The notes: generated by a model not told the origin, from the letters alone. Positions 12,501 through 24,953 are shown, numbered from the stretch's first letter. The stretch: DNA of 64,000 nt from Sipunculus nudus (GCA_026874595.1 CM049316.1:45831695-45895694); one strand, 5' to 3'. Numbers and translations are program-made.

Positions 12501-15500
12501 AATGCTGGAAGTCGCTTTATATGGCAAGGCGATCCAAATAAATGTGGTCTTGTTCTTACGTATTCATCAAATCTGGATGTCTTTGAACACGGGTACACAC
12601 AACTGTAATCTCTGACTTTTGAACCATGCACGACAGTGTTCCCCTTAACTCCGTAAACGCTATGGCATTTTACTATTATCATGTGCATGGGTAACCATGA
12701 CCACATGACACTCAAGCCTCTGAAATAAACTGACGAGCCTGTAGTCATGATGCGAGTCATAACAGAACGCCCCTTCTAAGGGTCGGGTCAAATATTTGCT
12801 GTCTGGTATTATGTGACATCGGAGGGTTATATTGTCGTGTTACACATGCTTAATATGTTGTTACACAAAAATTATTACATTTTTTACCTTTTTTATCTCT
12901 ATGGCACCGATTCACACGAAGCGGTCCTTCTTGTTAAAAAAACAGAAGGTGTCATGGCAGGATCATGTGAAAAACTCGGAAGGGGGGGGGGGGGGGTCCA
13001 GCCCCCTGGACTCTAAGCTCCTGAGGCAGCGGAAATCTGGCGCTTCTAAAGAATCTACTGATTTTCCCGCTGCCTGGTTTGACCGTTTATGATACATTTT
13101 GACACTAGGTGGTGGGTCGTAGTCTGGCAGCCAACCAAATGCCAGTTAAGAAACACTCGTCGGGCATCATGGCTCCGCCCATAGCTGCGCTTCAAGTGCA
13201 CTCAAGTGGTTACCTTTAGAAAAAAAAGTCGAATTTTAATTGTCCCGTCTACTTTCTCGAATCATCGACCGATTCGATTATGACATGACGACTGTGTTAG
13301 CGTATCCATGTATCCGTTTTGCAGTAAAACCGAAACCAGCCAGCGAGGTGTGTATTTCATTTCGTTTGAATGATAGCTCACCGGCCGGGCATCCTATGTA
13401 CACAAGGACCTGTGAAAACCATGTGAGGGGCCATTCTCTCTGACCCTGTGGCCTATTCAAACTAATGCCGGGGCGATGTGATGTCACTCAAATCGAAATG
13501 AACAACATTTGCTCCGTGTATTCCTCGTTTGGCTGGTCAACCGTTTTGTTTTCCAGCACAGGGTATTATCTGATTTGATCAAAATACAATGCACCCCTTT
13601 GGTCCATATGTAGTAGAGGAATTTATTTAAAGCCTCTTAAACTGCTCGTTGTCATTTAAGCATTATTTAGTCAATACATTACTCTGCATGGGGATGAGGC
13701 TGCTTTTTGATGACGGGGAATGAGGCTGTTGTGCCTTTGATCAAATGAACTAAACGAAAAGTCAAAGCGTTTAAACGTAGATGAATTATGTACGGAAATA
13801 GGGAAATAAGCTGGCTTTCAATATTTTGATCATCAGTCATACGTGATTCAGCCTCGTGGCTGTCCGCGTGGGATACAAGGGAGACGGTTTGCTTTTGATA
13901 AGATTATACGTTTTACGGGATCGTCGATTCGTCTGCACAAAATACCCCTGGCACGTACTTGCTTTGGTTAGAGTCAGAGAAAAAAAAACATGAACAGAAT
14001 CCAAAGTGATCGTGCTGTATCCGGAGTGCGTAGAAGGATTGGGTGTCTGAGTGCGATCAAAACGGTTTTGTGCTTATATCATGAAAATTGATGATATGGA
14101 GATGATGAAACTGTACAAATAACTCCGAAAAGAATAACGAAATAATACCTCCAAATTACTAAGAACAATGTTGTCGCAGAACAATCTTGTGTCAGGTTAC
14201 TCCCTTCTGAAAGGTTAAATTGTCGGTAATGGGCTTTTGTTTGTTGTATTATATTGACGCAGTATTTTTTTCTGAAACACCGAGCTTACTGTTGGACAAA
14301 TACTGACAGTTTCCTTATAATAAGATATATTTGTTTTATTTGTTCAGTCAATGTATGTAACACAATAATGGCGTTGTTTTAGCTAACAGAAAGACTTTTT
14401 TTTCACATGAGCATGCCGATGCAGATGCAGATTGTTCTTTAAGGTTTGTCCAAACAGTGGGGCGGAAACGACATACGATTTCACATATGGAATGCAGTAG
14501 ATAGGTTGACAGTCAGCGGCTTGTAGATTAATCCGCAAAGGTGTAACTGGATTAAAGCCAATGTGATTATTTACCGTAGCTATATTTTTATTTATTAAAT
14601 TTATTTTTAATATGGCATACGAGGGTTTGGGTAGAAACCTACATGATAAGTACAGTCTAGGCCAGCGCGTTGATGGTGGAGCAGCGTTACGTTTCTGTGT
14701 CCGTGAACGGAGTCTGACTTACGTGCGTATACGTTACGTAAGTTTGGTACAAGAACCTGGAGAAGCCAAGTAGAATGTTGAGTATTGGCTCAAACCCCTC
14801 AGTCATTGTGAATTTTTTTCTGATCTGTCTGGAGCTTTGAAAACTGAAATGTTCATATAGGTGTTGTGATAAACATCGACTCCAGCTTGACATTGTGCAC
14901 TATGAAGAAAACTGCCGGGATTTATACCATATCAACAGTGTTGATGACAATGCCAATGGTCTTGAGTAGTCAGATTTGGAGGTGCCAAACTTCATATTTC
15001 ATTTGATAAAGTGTAGCTGTAAATCGGATGTACAAGCTCATCGGACACTAGGGTTTACCCTTTGCTATAGTTCCTTCATACTGACAGTGGGAGGATGATA
15101 CAAATATTGAACCGCGTGTACTAATAGGTGTCATGGATATCTCGCTGAGGAAGTGCTTAATATATTGTGGAATTATTACTGTAAATATGGCATTCTTTGC
15201 TGGATTTGTGTAAGAGATTGCAGCAAGGTAGAGCTCGAATGAGTGTACTATCACAATTCCAGTCCATGTCTAAACATATTTAAAAGATTTATTCAGTCAA
15301 AGACTTGGGTAGTGGCTAATGCGGCCATTTCCTTCTTTCTCAAAAATTGTTTCATTAAGAGAAGAGTCGCTGGTGAAAAAAGCGTATATATCTGAGAAAC
15401 TTCTTGATGTACTGCAAGTAAATTTCCTCATTAAAATAATGTTATTAGGTTCAGGGACCCAAAGGCAAAGTGCTTTCTGTGCTTAAGAGATTAAAATCGC

Positions 15501-18500
15501 AAACTTGAATATCTGTTTATGATGCAGGTTGCGTTCGCTTTAATTGGCCAGAAGGCGAGTTTCTCGAGGTCATGTGACGAACTTTCCCCGGAAAGGAAAA
15601 ACAGCCTTATCCCCATCGGCGCAATCCCCCTTGAAGTGTGAGCATGGGAGTATAATTGTGTGATACACAGTGTTCCCATTAAAATTATTGATTGTTTCCA
15701 GAGCAACAGGGGCATTAGTATTGACCTCATGCTTCCGAGAGATCAAAACCTTGTTGCTCTCAGTCTTTTAAATGGTAGGTTGAAATCATAGCCCCGAACA
15801 TTCTATCAACAAACAGTTATCACTGAGATTTTTTTAAGGCACTGACCATGGCCTTTCAAAAGTTTTCTGGGATATTTTTGTAACATGATTCGGAGCGACT
15901 CTAATTACAAGACATCTTAGGCATGAGAGCCGAGAGAAGGTGCGCTTTGCAATGCAACTTGTGACTAACATTCGCACACAGTCACAAGGTTTTCAGAATG
16001 TCATAAGACCTGCGAATTAAATCAAGTCCTATGTGATAGTTTTACCTCGAAAGCTTAATAAATTTACTGTCTTACCTGAACAGTGATTGACCCACCCGAC
16101 CAACGGTTGTCTATCGATGTATTTATCGATGGGTCTCAAGTTTACCTACACACACACGCACAAAGTATGTATGTGTATGACTATCAATAAACACTATTAA
16201 CATTCAAGACATCTTGGCATATGTCTGTGAGTATTTACTACGACTAAACATACAAAACTCTGCTGAACTCTTGCTATACCATAGATGTCCTTCTAAGTAT
16301 CTGTTTTAGTTATAACTTGCTCTGGTTCGCTCCGCCATAGGGGAGCCATCAGGTTTTGATAACCATTATAAAATGCTCAAATATCTGTCAATATATGACA
16401 AACTCTAGGGATTCTCGTGACAGAGAACAATTAATGATTATAACTCATGATTTTACACTTCTTATTCAGCGGTCGCTCTACTAATACATTTGTTCAACCA
16501 TTGTCTACACGCCAAGACTTTGACTTAGACTGCCACGAGGGGAGGAGTGTATAACGTGCGCCATGACAGGCTTTGGCCCTGTACCAGCGGCTTGCGGTGG
16601 TCAGGCAGTGGTTAAATGAAATGGATTTGTAGAAGGAATGTAATGAGACCACGTGAAGAGTGTAATGAATTTTATACCTTTTTTTCCTGTGCGCTCCGTC
16701 AAGAAATGACAGTGCTGGATGAAGTCTCTTGACTCACGATGTATTTGGTTATATTCATGGTTCCTAGTATTGCCGACATCCAATGTCACGTGGTGTATGT
16801 TCTTGACCCTTTACCAAGTCATAAGTGTATGACAAAATAGATACTTTCTGAAATATCAATTTTTTGTACTTTAGGTGGCATTTCACAAGGTGGTCCAAAA
16901 ATTGTGACATGGGCCAAATGACCATTTTTGGAAAAAAAACTTCATATCAGCAACCTCTACCCAAGGTCTATTGAAAAAAAAGTAACTTCCAAGATCAAAA
17001 CCCATTTATTGACCAAATATGGCATAAAAACCTCAGGTAGATACTATATAATATCAAATAAAATTGCGAATTTAAACTGCTTTTTCTCCCGTTTGTATTT
17101 TCTTTTTACAATAAACTGCTGTATCTCAAGAACTATTTAAGATATTTCACTGAAATTTTCTGGATTTACAGAAAACATCTTTGAAATGTTCAAGGGTATG
17201 ACAGTCACAGTTGTGGCTACATGTTTTTGTCAAACAACAAAAATCGAAAGTGGTGAATAAATAATTAAAACATGGAATCATTCATATTTTGACCTTTAAG
17301 TACACAAATGTATATAGAAAGGTGTACTCAGTCCTTTTTTTAACCTGTAAATTAACCAAGATTTCATGTCTCTTTGGAAATAAAAATAGTACCGATTGAA
17401 AACATCTGGTCCTCAATGAAACAAAGCCCCAGTTCATCATGCTTATCCTTTAGTAATGCAAGTGTTGTGTCGGATGAAAAATAAAATAAGAATTAGTCAG
17501 AGGGCCAGGCCCATTAAACAAAGTGTTCATAAGCATAACCTTTGTGTGAGTATTCTTGACCTTTTAATGTCACATTCTGATTAAATTCATACAAATATAT
17601 GGCTTTATAGATTGTTCTGAAAATCAGTGTGTTTATAGGTCAACATTTAATTCAATTGAGTCTACAGCACACAAAAATAATTGCTTTTTCTGATTTTCTC
17701 AATGAAAATGTTAACATGCAAGTGAGCACTGGGTACTTGGGCCCTGGTTTCTCCTCCACAACTCTATCCTAGATTCACTGGCACACATTATAATGATGGC
17801 TGCCCTAATAAATGAATAGTGAATGGAAAATAACATGCTGATTAAGAAGGAGTTATTTAAAACATAAACATGGTGTTACATTTCATTCACCGATTTTCAG
17901 GAGCCTGGTGTTAACACTTGCCTGACAGGTAAAAGTCCATATGATATGTTAAATTAAAGCTTAGTTTATGAACATTCGTGTGATGGACTCAAATGCAAAA
18001 ATTACTTGACTTGTTGAAAAGTTTGGGCAAAGTAACAGCAAACCTCTCTTCATATTTATCAGAAATTTCAAAGCATTCACCAAAATTGAGATAGACGGTG
18101 TAAAACCAGCAATAGGCAACAGTATTTAATGTTTACTATAACTGAAAGAACACATTATGAGCATTGTGTAATGAAAACTTCTAAACAGTATTATGACTTT
18201 TGAGCCCTCTATCAAGACTTAGAAAAATTCATGTCATTTTCGAAAAGTGAAAGGGGTCCACATTACCCTGTAGGGCTTTCTGGGTAGTAACATTTTCTTT
18301 TCATGACTTAGTTCAGCAATTAGCTTTAAAACATAACTGTAAATCGATACATGTAGGTTGAACAAATAAAAATGGTCGTATGTGGTTACGGCAGCATTTG
18401 AGTGCTGATAAAGCTTTATGTAGGTTTTTAACTGATCAGTATGTCACAGTGGACATTAAGAAAATACATCAACATGTTACTCTTGGGCCTGCTGTTGACT

Positions 18501-21500
18501 CTGGATTTTTCCACAGCTACCTGTAAACAGCAGCGCTAGAAAGGGTTTCTGTTGATGTATAGACCAGGCACATTGTCATTCAACAGAGGCAACAGCATAA
18601 GAACACTTGGTATTTTGTGAAAATGGACCATCTTGTGTAATGTGACCTTTAATAGCTTTAAATGTATGGTGATGATTTCTTTCGAAGTAATTGCCATAGT
18701 ATCTCCTACATTACATCTCAGGCAACTGTTCAATTATATGAGAAGTTTTTATTTCTCAGATATGCTGAGCATTTTTTTAGTGGGATTAATTTAGGATTTT
18801 TTTAAATGAAATTTTCTGAGCATTCCTAAGTGGGATTAATTTAGAATTTATTTTTTTGTATAAAATTTGTTGAGTATCCCTAACTGGAATTAATTTTAAT
18901 TTTTTTATATAATTTGCTGAGCATCCAATAGTGAAATTAATTAAGGAATTATTTTTTTATCATATTTGCTGAGAATTCTTGAGTTGGATATATTTAGGTT
19001 TTTTAAATTTGCTGAGTTTTCCTAGGTAGGAAAAATTTAGGATTTTTTTCTCAGTAGAATTAATTTTGGAATAATTTTTTTTAATCAAATTTACTGAGTA
19101 TCCCTTAGTGGGATATATTTAATATTTATTTTTTTTATCCAATTTACTTAGCATTCCTTAGTGGGATTAATTTAGGGTTTATAATTTATTTATTTATTTA
19201 TCAGTGGTGGCAGGTGGACAAGATCAGCCCAATCAAGTTGTACGACGAGAACAAGGCTATCTGCGGCTTCAACCTGCGTCATCTGATCTTCCAGCAGGGT
19301 TGCCATGACTTCATCCGGAGGATCGTCGAAAAGCTCATCGACCTGTACAATGGCGGCAAGATCAGACCTCAGATCGATACTGCTTATGCATTTGAAGACG
19401 TAAGTCACAGTCACAGTCAAAAGTAAGTCAGTAGACTGGTACCCCGTGTTATTAACACCCGCCATGCTCAGTAAATCATATACACAGGCGGAAAACCCAC
19501 CATTTTCATGGTTCACTGTTGGAACGGCAACGCAACGTGTTACTTAATATATCGGGTTGAATTTCACTACCCACGTTCGCGACCATGTTCTAATTGCTTT
19601 CATGGCAGAACATTTGGATAAATGGACAGGGTTGAAATGAAATATTTTACGATGCTGGAATCCAAATTCCATTAAATTTATACTCTCCACAACAAATGTG
19701 ATGATTAAACGTTTTACACAATAAGGCCAACTCCGGAGACGGTTTCTTAGTTCTGCCAAACCAGTTTTGAATTTAATAGCGAACAAAATTAAAAATGGAC
19801 GGTTTCCCGGAACGGAAACCAGATTTAAATTTTTTCGAGTAAGACCTTATATAATAGTTAGCAGATTGAATAGGCAGAATTGGCCTTAACAAATAAGGGT
19901 CTGTACCAAGTATATCAGAATATGCTACAACTATTTGCTACAACTAATGACTGGTAATACGATTTAAACTGTGGATAGACGGTGCCACCTATGCAGAAAT
20001 ACAGCTGAAATAGTTTTATTTTCAAAGTTATTTTTTTGTAATTTTAACGACCTGTCATGCACAATATGACACAAAGACCCCCATGTCTTTTTTTGTAAGA
20101 CCTAAAACGTGTACAATGATATTTTGTTTATTCTGTTTTACGTATATATTAATTAAGATTATATATCACGTGATAAATTGTTGCAAGCACCGCGAAATAG
20201 TACGGGATAATAACAAAATTTTCGGCGATCATCCCTCGGAAAATATGCCTTTCCAACACACGAGCGCCCTCTGCTGGCAATCACTGGCATTTTCGGGTCA
20301 AAAGTTCCAACAAAAGATATGTTTATTTGATTGAAAACGATAAAAGTAGAAGCACCTACCTTAGTTTAAAGGTGGTGTTCCTAACGGTGTCTGGTTTATG
20401 TATCTGGCTATACAACGGGCAAAGCCACAAAGCTTTCCAAGCATACCAGACGACTATTTCGAGCAGTGTGCAAGCTCGTGGAAAGATCTGAATCCTATTT
20501 TCATCAAAACGGTATTTAGTGTACTTCCTAACAGTCAAAGGCTAATATATCAGATCAATGTATGAAAATAACTGCATTGTCACATTGTGTTGGATTTTCT
20601 TTCAGATCGGTGAAGCCATGCAGAAGATTCACAATAGGGAGAATATTGGCAAAATTATTCTGGATCCGAGTTTGGAGCCAAAACCAAAGGTATGACTTCA
20701 ATGAGTTTATACAATACATGTAAGGCCAAAAAAAAAAGGTATGGTTCTCAGGCACTTTTTTCCCAAACCAGTGTGCGCGGGCGAAATTTTTATTTTACCT
20801 TTTTATTGTATGTTTCGACCAAAATGTCATATGATCAGGGAAAAAGCATGATAATAACAGATTTATTTTGCTAAACAGGTAAAAGCACTACATAACAAAG
20901 GAAATCCAATCATATTTGTATTATTCATCTTCTTGAAAGATGAAAATAAAAATAAAAATTTTTGATACGCGGGGTTAAAATTGGCGCGTGGTTCCTGAGA
21001 ATCATACCTTTATTTTTTTTTGGCCTAAGGTCTCAGTATGTCTCGAGATTCCAGGTCAATATTTTTCAGTTTATCCGTAATAATACCTGACCGGTTGCTG
21101 GTGATTGAACCACTTCACATGTACTTCTTCAGAAAGCTTAATATATTCTCACAAGGAGTTAAATGAAAACTTAGTTATTTTTCAAGACCAGTGATATTGT
21201 CAAAATTTAAAAATAGTTATATCAGTTTCATGTATATCTAAACTAACGATGGATTTTCCTCAGCCATCTGTGGTTCAAATCAATCCTTTTTATTTATTTT
21301 GAGCTGTAAACATGTTCTAAAATGCATATTTTAATTGATGCTTTTTATAGGTGAAATAAAAAATAATAATTTAATTTTTTTACATTTAAATTCATGTACT
21401 GTATAAGAATTATATAAGCTAACGGCCGAAATAAAAAATTCTTGGGGTAACCTATATCTTAATATGATGCTAAAATATATTATAGACCTGTGGCAAATTT

Positions 21501-22428
21501 ATGCCTTAATAAATTTTTTTAGTCAAACATCTGAAATGCATTATTATAGTTAACAAACTAGATAAACCAGTGTCAGAAACCACAACTGTTCATACTTTAA
21601 AGGTACCAAACTTTGAACCACATTGTTAGCTTCTAGATTATGTACATATAGCGATATTGAAAAGTAATGAAAACGCATTGGATATGTACATGGGGGATCG
21701 CTCTGTAGCTTCAACATTGTATTACGTAATCCAGAGGACTATTTTGGCCGATTATTATTTCGTTTACTAAGTAAGAGTATTTTACCTTTTACAAGAAGTA
21801 AGATTTTTACGTAACATTTCTGATATTACTGTTTAACCCATCTTATGTCCCAATTAAATTTCCAATGTCGTTTCATCGAAAACAAAACAATTATGCCTTT
21901 GTACCTAAATTTGACGCGATATAGAAGCTACGTTTTCTTTTACGCGGTCACAGCTATCTGATCCGATAAATTGTTACGACTCGTCCGTCCAACGCATCGG
22001 GCATGGTAGGACAATGATCCCCGCTACTAGTGCTTGCTACTCTCGATTTTATGGGAAAAAGCATATGATCTTACAAGAAAAATGTATCAAACTGTCAGAA
22101 GAAAATTATAAAAAAAGTATGAAATCAGTGTCAAATTTAGGAACATTTGTACAATTTTACAGCATTTGGCACTTCTAAACAAGCTTCAGGTATGACATTT
22201 GCAGTTATGTGGGGACTCCTTGTTATCTATCTGTACCAAGTGATTTTGTTAAACATTGGCTAGATCACTAAAAATAAGGGCAAATAAAAAATCCATTTTT
22301 TTAAATATTGACAAAGTGTGTCTACTGCACTAAAAAATTCATAAAACAACTAAAATTTCTACCTTAGGATGATATAAGAAAAATGTATAAGAAAGTATAA
22401 ACCCCTGAAAAATATGGAAAAGTATATG

Positions 22429-22465
<37 letters not shown>

Positions 22466-24843
22466 ACGAAGACAAATTGCGCAGGGGAAAACATTGGGCC
22501 GATCCCGGTTTCGAACCCATGTTGGTTGCCCACAAGTCCGGCGTACCAACCGCTTCGCTAGAAAAGCAATCCCAGTTCGGTCCGCTTTTATATCACCCCG
22601 TAACACACCCCCTGTTAGGAGCATTCTGCTATCAGAACAAGACTAATTATCCCGGGTGTCACACTTTGGTGAGCTTATTCACTGGGCCACAAAGTTTACC
22701 ATCATCCCGGACGAGCCCCCATTTTGTTACGAAGACAAATTGCTCAAGGGAAACCATTGGGCCGGTCCGGGATTCGAACCCATATCGGTGGCGCACAAGT
22801 CCGGCGTACCAACCGCTTCACTAGCACAGCAGGCTACACTAGCGAGACAGTTCGGTCCGCTTTTTTGTCACCCCGTAAGAAGATATACATTCTCAATCGC
22901 GACCCCATAAAAAATTCGGCTGTGCCGTAACCGCAAAACGGGAACGCAAACGCGTTGTTAAAAAATGTTTGAGCAATGCCTTGGATATGGACGCAGAAGA
23001 AAAAAGAAAGCAAAAGGTACTGCTCTGATATAAAAAAAAAAGTCGAAGAGCTAATACAGAATGCCCAGGCTGGTTCAATTTCCTAACACATAAAACGCAG
23101 TATAACAGTATTCTAATAAATGATAAAGGAGGGCCAGCTCCAGTGAATAGATTTTTTTTATGTGTTGTAAAAAGAGAGACCAAGAATTCAGTCAAACTTG
23201 TGTAGCGAGTAAACAATTTAGATCGCAAACCTAAAGGCTAACAAAATGCATTTCTTCTCTCAGTTTTACAACAGACAGCAATATTAAGATTTAGCTTCTG
23301 TCGGGCAAACATAATCGTGCTCGAAGTTTAAACATACAACAAATAGAAAGTGAATATCCTTCTGTATAATTCGTCATTTATTGTTGCCGTGAAGCTCCAT
23401 CGAGTTCTCCGTGTCCACCTGAGTGATTCAGTTCTCGCGAACATTTCACAAGCATTGCGGGGCGCCGTCGTTTGTTCATACGAACTAAAACCTGGAAGTC
23501 GTTACTCGAATGTTAGAAGGGCATACAGCTTATATTTTAAAAAAAGGGTGACAGGACTGAGATTACACACCTGGTCTTTAAATTCAAGTATCTCATTACT
23601 ATTAAATAGTAAATTACGTTATAAACAAAGTGGTCAAGTCAGTCTGTATATACAAGCACATGCCCTTAGAATCATCAGGAATACTTGTTTAAACCCCACG
23701 GCTGAATATACGCATTAAATGGTACTAACGTTGTCAAAACCGTTGTATTCAAAACTGTCAACGGGCGACAGCTTAGGTCGTGCCATTTCGATAAACGAAA
23801 TTCCATTTCTGAAATGTACATATTTCTTTGAAAGCCACGAAGCCACATAAAATGTGACCATTGGCTTTTACACGAGTGTTCCTGGTGATTTCTAGGGGAT
23901 ATGATACAACAGAGTACAAATATAATGCATTCAGACTCCACTCTAATAAAATTGTTCAAATTCAGATAAATATATTGCAATGCCTTTATACGCTTTTCAT
24001 AACGCGCCCCCTGTCGGATGTCGAAACAACTAGGGTACGGGTTAATGATTGAAGAATACATTGCTAATATATTGTCCCATGTATTTGTGTATCATTATCA
24101 TATTTGTATATACCTGTAGACCATATAATACACAGATTTGTCATAACACCAGTAGCTTTAGATGAAAATAAACAAACGACAGATAACAAGCAAAAGCTAG
24201 TAAACCTTTCATTACTTACGCGGTGGTCCCGTTCGATTTGTTTTATGACTCGTTCCACTTACCCACTCTGTTCAACAGCAAGGTGGTAATATTGGTCATA
24301 CCAACAATATCCATTTCTCATCGGTTTGGACATTCTCGGTCCTGTGCCAACTACCTGGCAGTAATACTCATCAAACCTTGCCTTTTGAAAGCAGTGGTTA
24401 AGTGGAGGGAGTTATTGAACGAATGTAGCTTGACCACTCTGCAAGAGGTGTAGTTCGCTCGAGACTGTTTGTGGCTGTGTTGCCTTGTCTTTGCATGCAG
24501 GCAGAGGGGAATTATATAAAATGATCAGTTGGTATTTTGTTGCTTGCATGCCTATCTGTACATTAAACAAGTTCTGTTCTATCCTTCCAAGCATTTTCGT
24601 TGACATTCCATGCCTCTCCTTCCTTAATTTTAAAGATTGTTTCGGCCACTTCAGAAAACAAATCTTGCATTTTTTTTTATGTTAGGTGGCATGGTGCACG
24701 GAATGGCTTTTCTTTTTCTTTTCTTTGAGGACGCAGAGGTGAAACTGAATTTCACACTAATTACTCTGCAGAATGCGACGTCTAATGGGAGCAAGGAAGG
24801 TTCCACGTCTGACGAAAAAGAAGCAAGGAAGGAGGGGGAGTAG
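6372..24843 (+). CDS. VAT1L: VAT1L-like oxidoreductase, 3' half (6 exons)
   Basis: Joined exons 6372-6514, 9412-9515, 12053-12108, 19205-19399, 20606-20689 and 24772-24843 total 654 nt, which is 217 residues plus the stop, with matching phases throughout. The product is a synaptic vesicle membrane protein VAT-1 homolog-like protein. It belongs to the medium-chain dehydrogenase/reductase superfamily (quinone oxidoreductase branch, no catalytic zinc) and is expected to bind NADP(H); its physiological substrate is not established. The visible part starts at the last Gly of the GGVG dinucleotide-binding loop (GHAICQLC) and runs through the rest of the Rossmann fold to the C-terminus. WWQVDKISPIKLY in exon 4 and ETKSFF in exon 3 favour VAT1L over VAT1. 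Full family members are about 400 residues, so about 190 N-terminal residues lie upstream. The acidic/Ser-rich tail is poorly conserved and the last exon is the least certain. No frameshift is seen; the gene looks functional. Confidence 0.93.
6515..9411 (+). other. Intron between exons a and b
   Basis: 2,897 bp, GT-AG. It contains a dispersed repeat at 7172-7385; the rest is AT-rich with no recognisable coding sequence. The open frames at 7433-7663 and 8890-9120 have no family features. Confidence 0.85.
7172..7385. repeat. Dispersed repeat with GACGGACGG-type tract
   Basis: The segment contains an alternating gacggacggatggacagacaga tract (7300-7334) and a nearby GC-rich inverted pair, CCCCCCG...CGGGGG (7352-7379), of a kind common in bivalve dispersed repeats. 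A similar GACGGACGG tract occurs in the terminus at 59945-60000. Exact ends are not resolved. Confidence 0.5.
9412..9515 (+). CDS. VAT1L: VAT1L-like exon b
   Basis: The acceptor is ttgcccag and the donor is gtaagt at 9516. The first G completes the split Lys codon from exon a. The exon encodes INPEGVDLVLDCLCGDD through LRPLGRYILYG, the strand-loop-helix of the Rossmann domain. The GVDxVxDxLxGxxxxxG pattern is characteristic of VAT1/quinone-reductase proteins. The end phase is 1. The open frame continues past the donor to 9721, but that part is intronic. Confidence 0.94.
10018..10131. repeat. 114-bp foldback (hairpin)
   Basis: The two arms, 10018-10068 and 10083-10131, are inverted copies. 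The outer 20 bp (CGTGTAAATTCAGAATAAAT) match perfectly and the rest has a few mismatches and small indels, with a 14-nt loop. As RNA it would fold on either strand. It could be a miniature foldback transposon or a hairpin-RNA precursor. No target duplication is visible at its edges. Confidence 0.85.
10442..10805. promoter_or_regulatory. Cluster of CRE-like palindromes
   Basis: TGACGTCA, the perfect cAMP-response/bZIP palindrome, occurs at 10442-10449, 10766-10773 and 10784-10791, with an ACGTCA half-site at 10800-10805. Three of the four lie within 40 bp. Regulatory function is inferred only from motif clustering; the segment could be part of a dispersed repeat. Confidence 0.4.
12053..12108 (+). 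CDS. VAT1L: VAT1L-like exon c (56 nt)
   Basis: A very small exon between ttcattgcag and gtaagt. It completes a Gly codon and encodes SSNIVTGETKSFFSLAKS, the segment linking the Rossmann fold to the substrate-side region. GETKSFF is a strong VAT1L-type signature. The exon ends in phase 0. It is too short for ORF finders and is easily missed. Confidence 0.92.
12130..12141. promoter_or_regulatory. NRF1-like palindrome
   Basis: TGCGCATGCGCA is a perfect palindrome matching the NRF-1 consensus, 21 bp downstream of the exon c donor. It is an isolated motif and binding is not shown. The same 12-mer occurs at 44787-44798. Confidence 0.35.
18764..19185. repeat. Degenerate T-rich tandem repeat, about 50-bp unit
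   Basis: About eight or nine degenerate copies of a unit resembling gctgagcattccttagtggg followed by attaatttaggatttattttttt. Unit starts at 18764, 18816, 18869, 18917, 18969, 19012, 19093 and 19147 are 43-54 bp apart, except one double gap. It ends 20 bp before exon d. Confidence 0.85.
19205..19399 (+). CDS. VAT1L: VAT1L-like exon d
   Basis: 65 complete codons from WWQVDKISPIKLYDENKA to DTAYAFED, phase 0 at both ends, with gtaagt at 19400. It contains the IRRIVEKLIDLYNGGKIRP segment typical of the C-terminal part of the family. The acceptor (tttatcag) directly abuts a T-rich roughly 50-bp tandem repeat that probably supplies its polypyrimidine tract. Confidence 0.94.
19400..20605 (+). other. 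Intron between exons d and e
   Basis: 1,206 bp, GT-AG. I see no repeat or coding segment in it. Antisense open frames opposite exon d and at 19544-19786 are shadows. Confidence 0.85.
20606..20689 (+). CDS. VAT1L: VAT1L-like exon e
   Basis: 28 codons, IGEAMQKIHNRENIGKIILD to EPKPK, after tttctttcag and before gtatga. The EAMQKIH..xNIGKIIL pattern is the conserved C-terminal end of the fold, where the last strand contributes to the cofactor-side beta-sheet. It ends in phase 0. Confidence 0.93.
22434..22460. repeat. (TA)n microsatellite
   Basis: A short TA run adjoining the 3' end (in SINE orientation) of the first tRNA-derived copy. Confidence 0.95.
22462..22646 (-). mobile_element. tRNA-derived SINE copy 1
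   Basis: On the minus strand an A-box-like TAGCGAAGCGG (within 22546-22562) is followed about 30 nt later by a B-box-like GGGTTCGAAACC (22507-22518). This is the internal RNA polymerase III promoter layout of a tRNA-derived SINE. The sequence around the boxes closely matches copy 2. The B box departs from consensus at one base. No folding tRNA gene is claimed. Confidence 0.7.
22733..22882 (-). mobile_element. tRNA-derived SINE copy 2
   Basis: The same family and orientation as copy 1. On the minus strand TAGTGAAGCGGTTGG (22810-22824) and GGGTTCGAATCC (22770-22781) form A and B boxes. The shared TTGTTACGAAGACAAATTG (plus strand) at the SINE 3' end starts both copies, about 272 bp apart, so the pair may be a tandem duplication or a dimeric element. 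Confidence 0.75.
24772..24843 (+). CDS. VAT1L: VAT1L-like exon f, C-terminal tail and stop
   Basis: Acceptor ttactctgcag; the frame continues from exon e (phase 0) as NATSNGSKEGSTSDEKEAR, then KEGE and TAG. The hydrophilic Ser/Glu/Lys-rich tail matches the style of vertebrate VAT1L C-termini but not their sequence, so the call rests on frame, splice site and composition. The two other acceptors tested upstream (before 24686 and before 24736) run into TGA. The transcribed exon probably extends to 24855, before gtgagtaag. Skipping this exon to the acceptor at 32470 would instead give the short tail VVQAI. Confidence 0.75.
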   Translation, partial: NATSNGSKEGSTSDEKEARKEGE

Positions 24844-24858
24844 AGCGCAAGCGAGGTG
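24841..24858 (+). other. Stop codon followed by splice donor
   Basis: TAG (24841-24843) is followed after 12 bases by GAG|gtgagtaag (donor GT at 24856-24857), a near-consensus 5' splice site. This indicates an intron in the 3'UTR. The junction is closer to the stop than the about 50 nt usually needed to trigger nonsense-mediated decay, so such a transcript would be stable. Confidence 0.6.
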
Positions 24859-24953
24859 AGTAAGAAAGATCATTGATATTTGAAAGAGTGGATCAAGTAT
24901 AGGTAATGTGGATGGTTAAAAAGGGTAGGACGTAGCTTTGTGGTTTAGGCATT

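Larger units (their letters stand above)
12109..19204 (+). other. Intron between exons c and d
   Basis: 7,096 bp, GT-AG. It holds a perfect NRF1-type palindrome near its start, a 15-G run at 12982-12996, and a T-rich roughly 50-bp tandem repeat just before exon d. Between about 13100 and 18760 I see no recognisable gene or named repeat, only AT-rich sequence. Confidence 0.85.
20690..24771 (+). other. Intron between exons e and f
   Basis: 4,082 bp. It contains a (TA)n tract and two tRNA-related SINE copies at 22.46-22.9 kb. The rest, including the open frames at 22893-23228 and 23350-24061, shows no recognisable family. Confidence 0.8.

Noticed and set aside
22500-22830. tRNA genes on the minus strand
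   Set aside because: A and B boxes are present, but no cloverleaf with paired acceptor ends is evident, and two near-copies sit in longer shared repeats. SINE is the better reading.
23350-24061. Frames of 122 and 128 codons on opposite strands in an intron
   Set aside because: They overlap each other in antisense, lack motifs, and lie between confirmed VAT1L exons.
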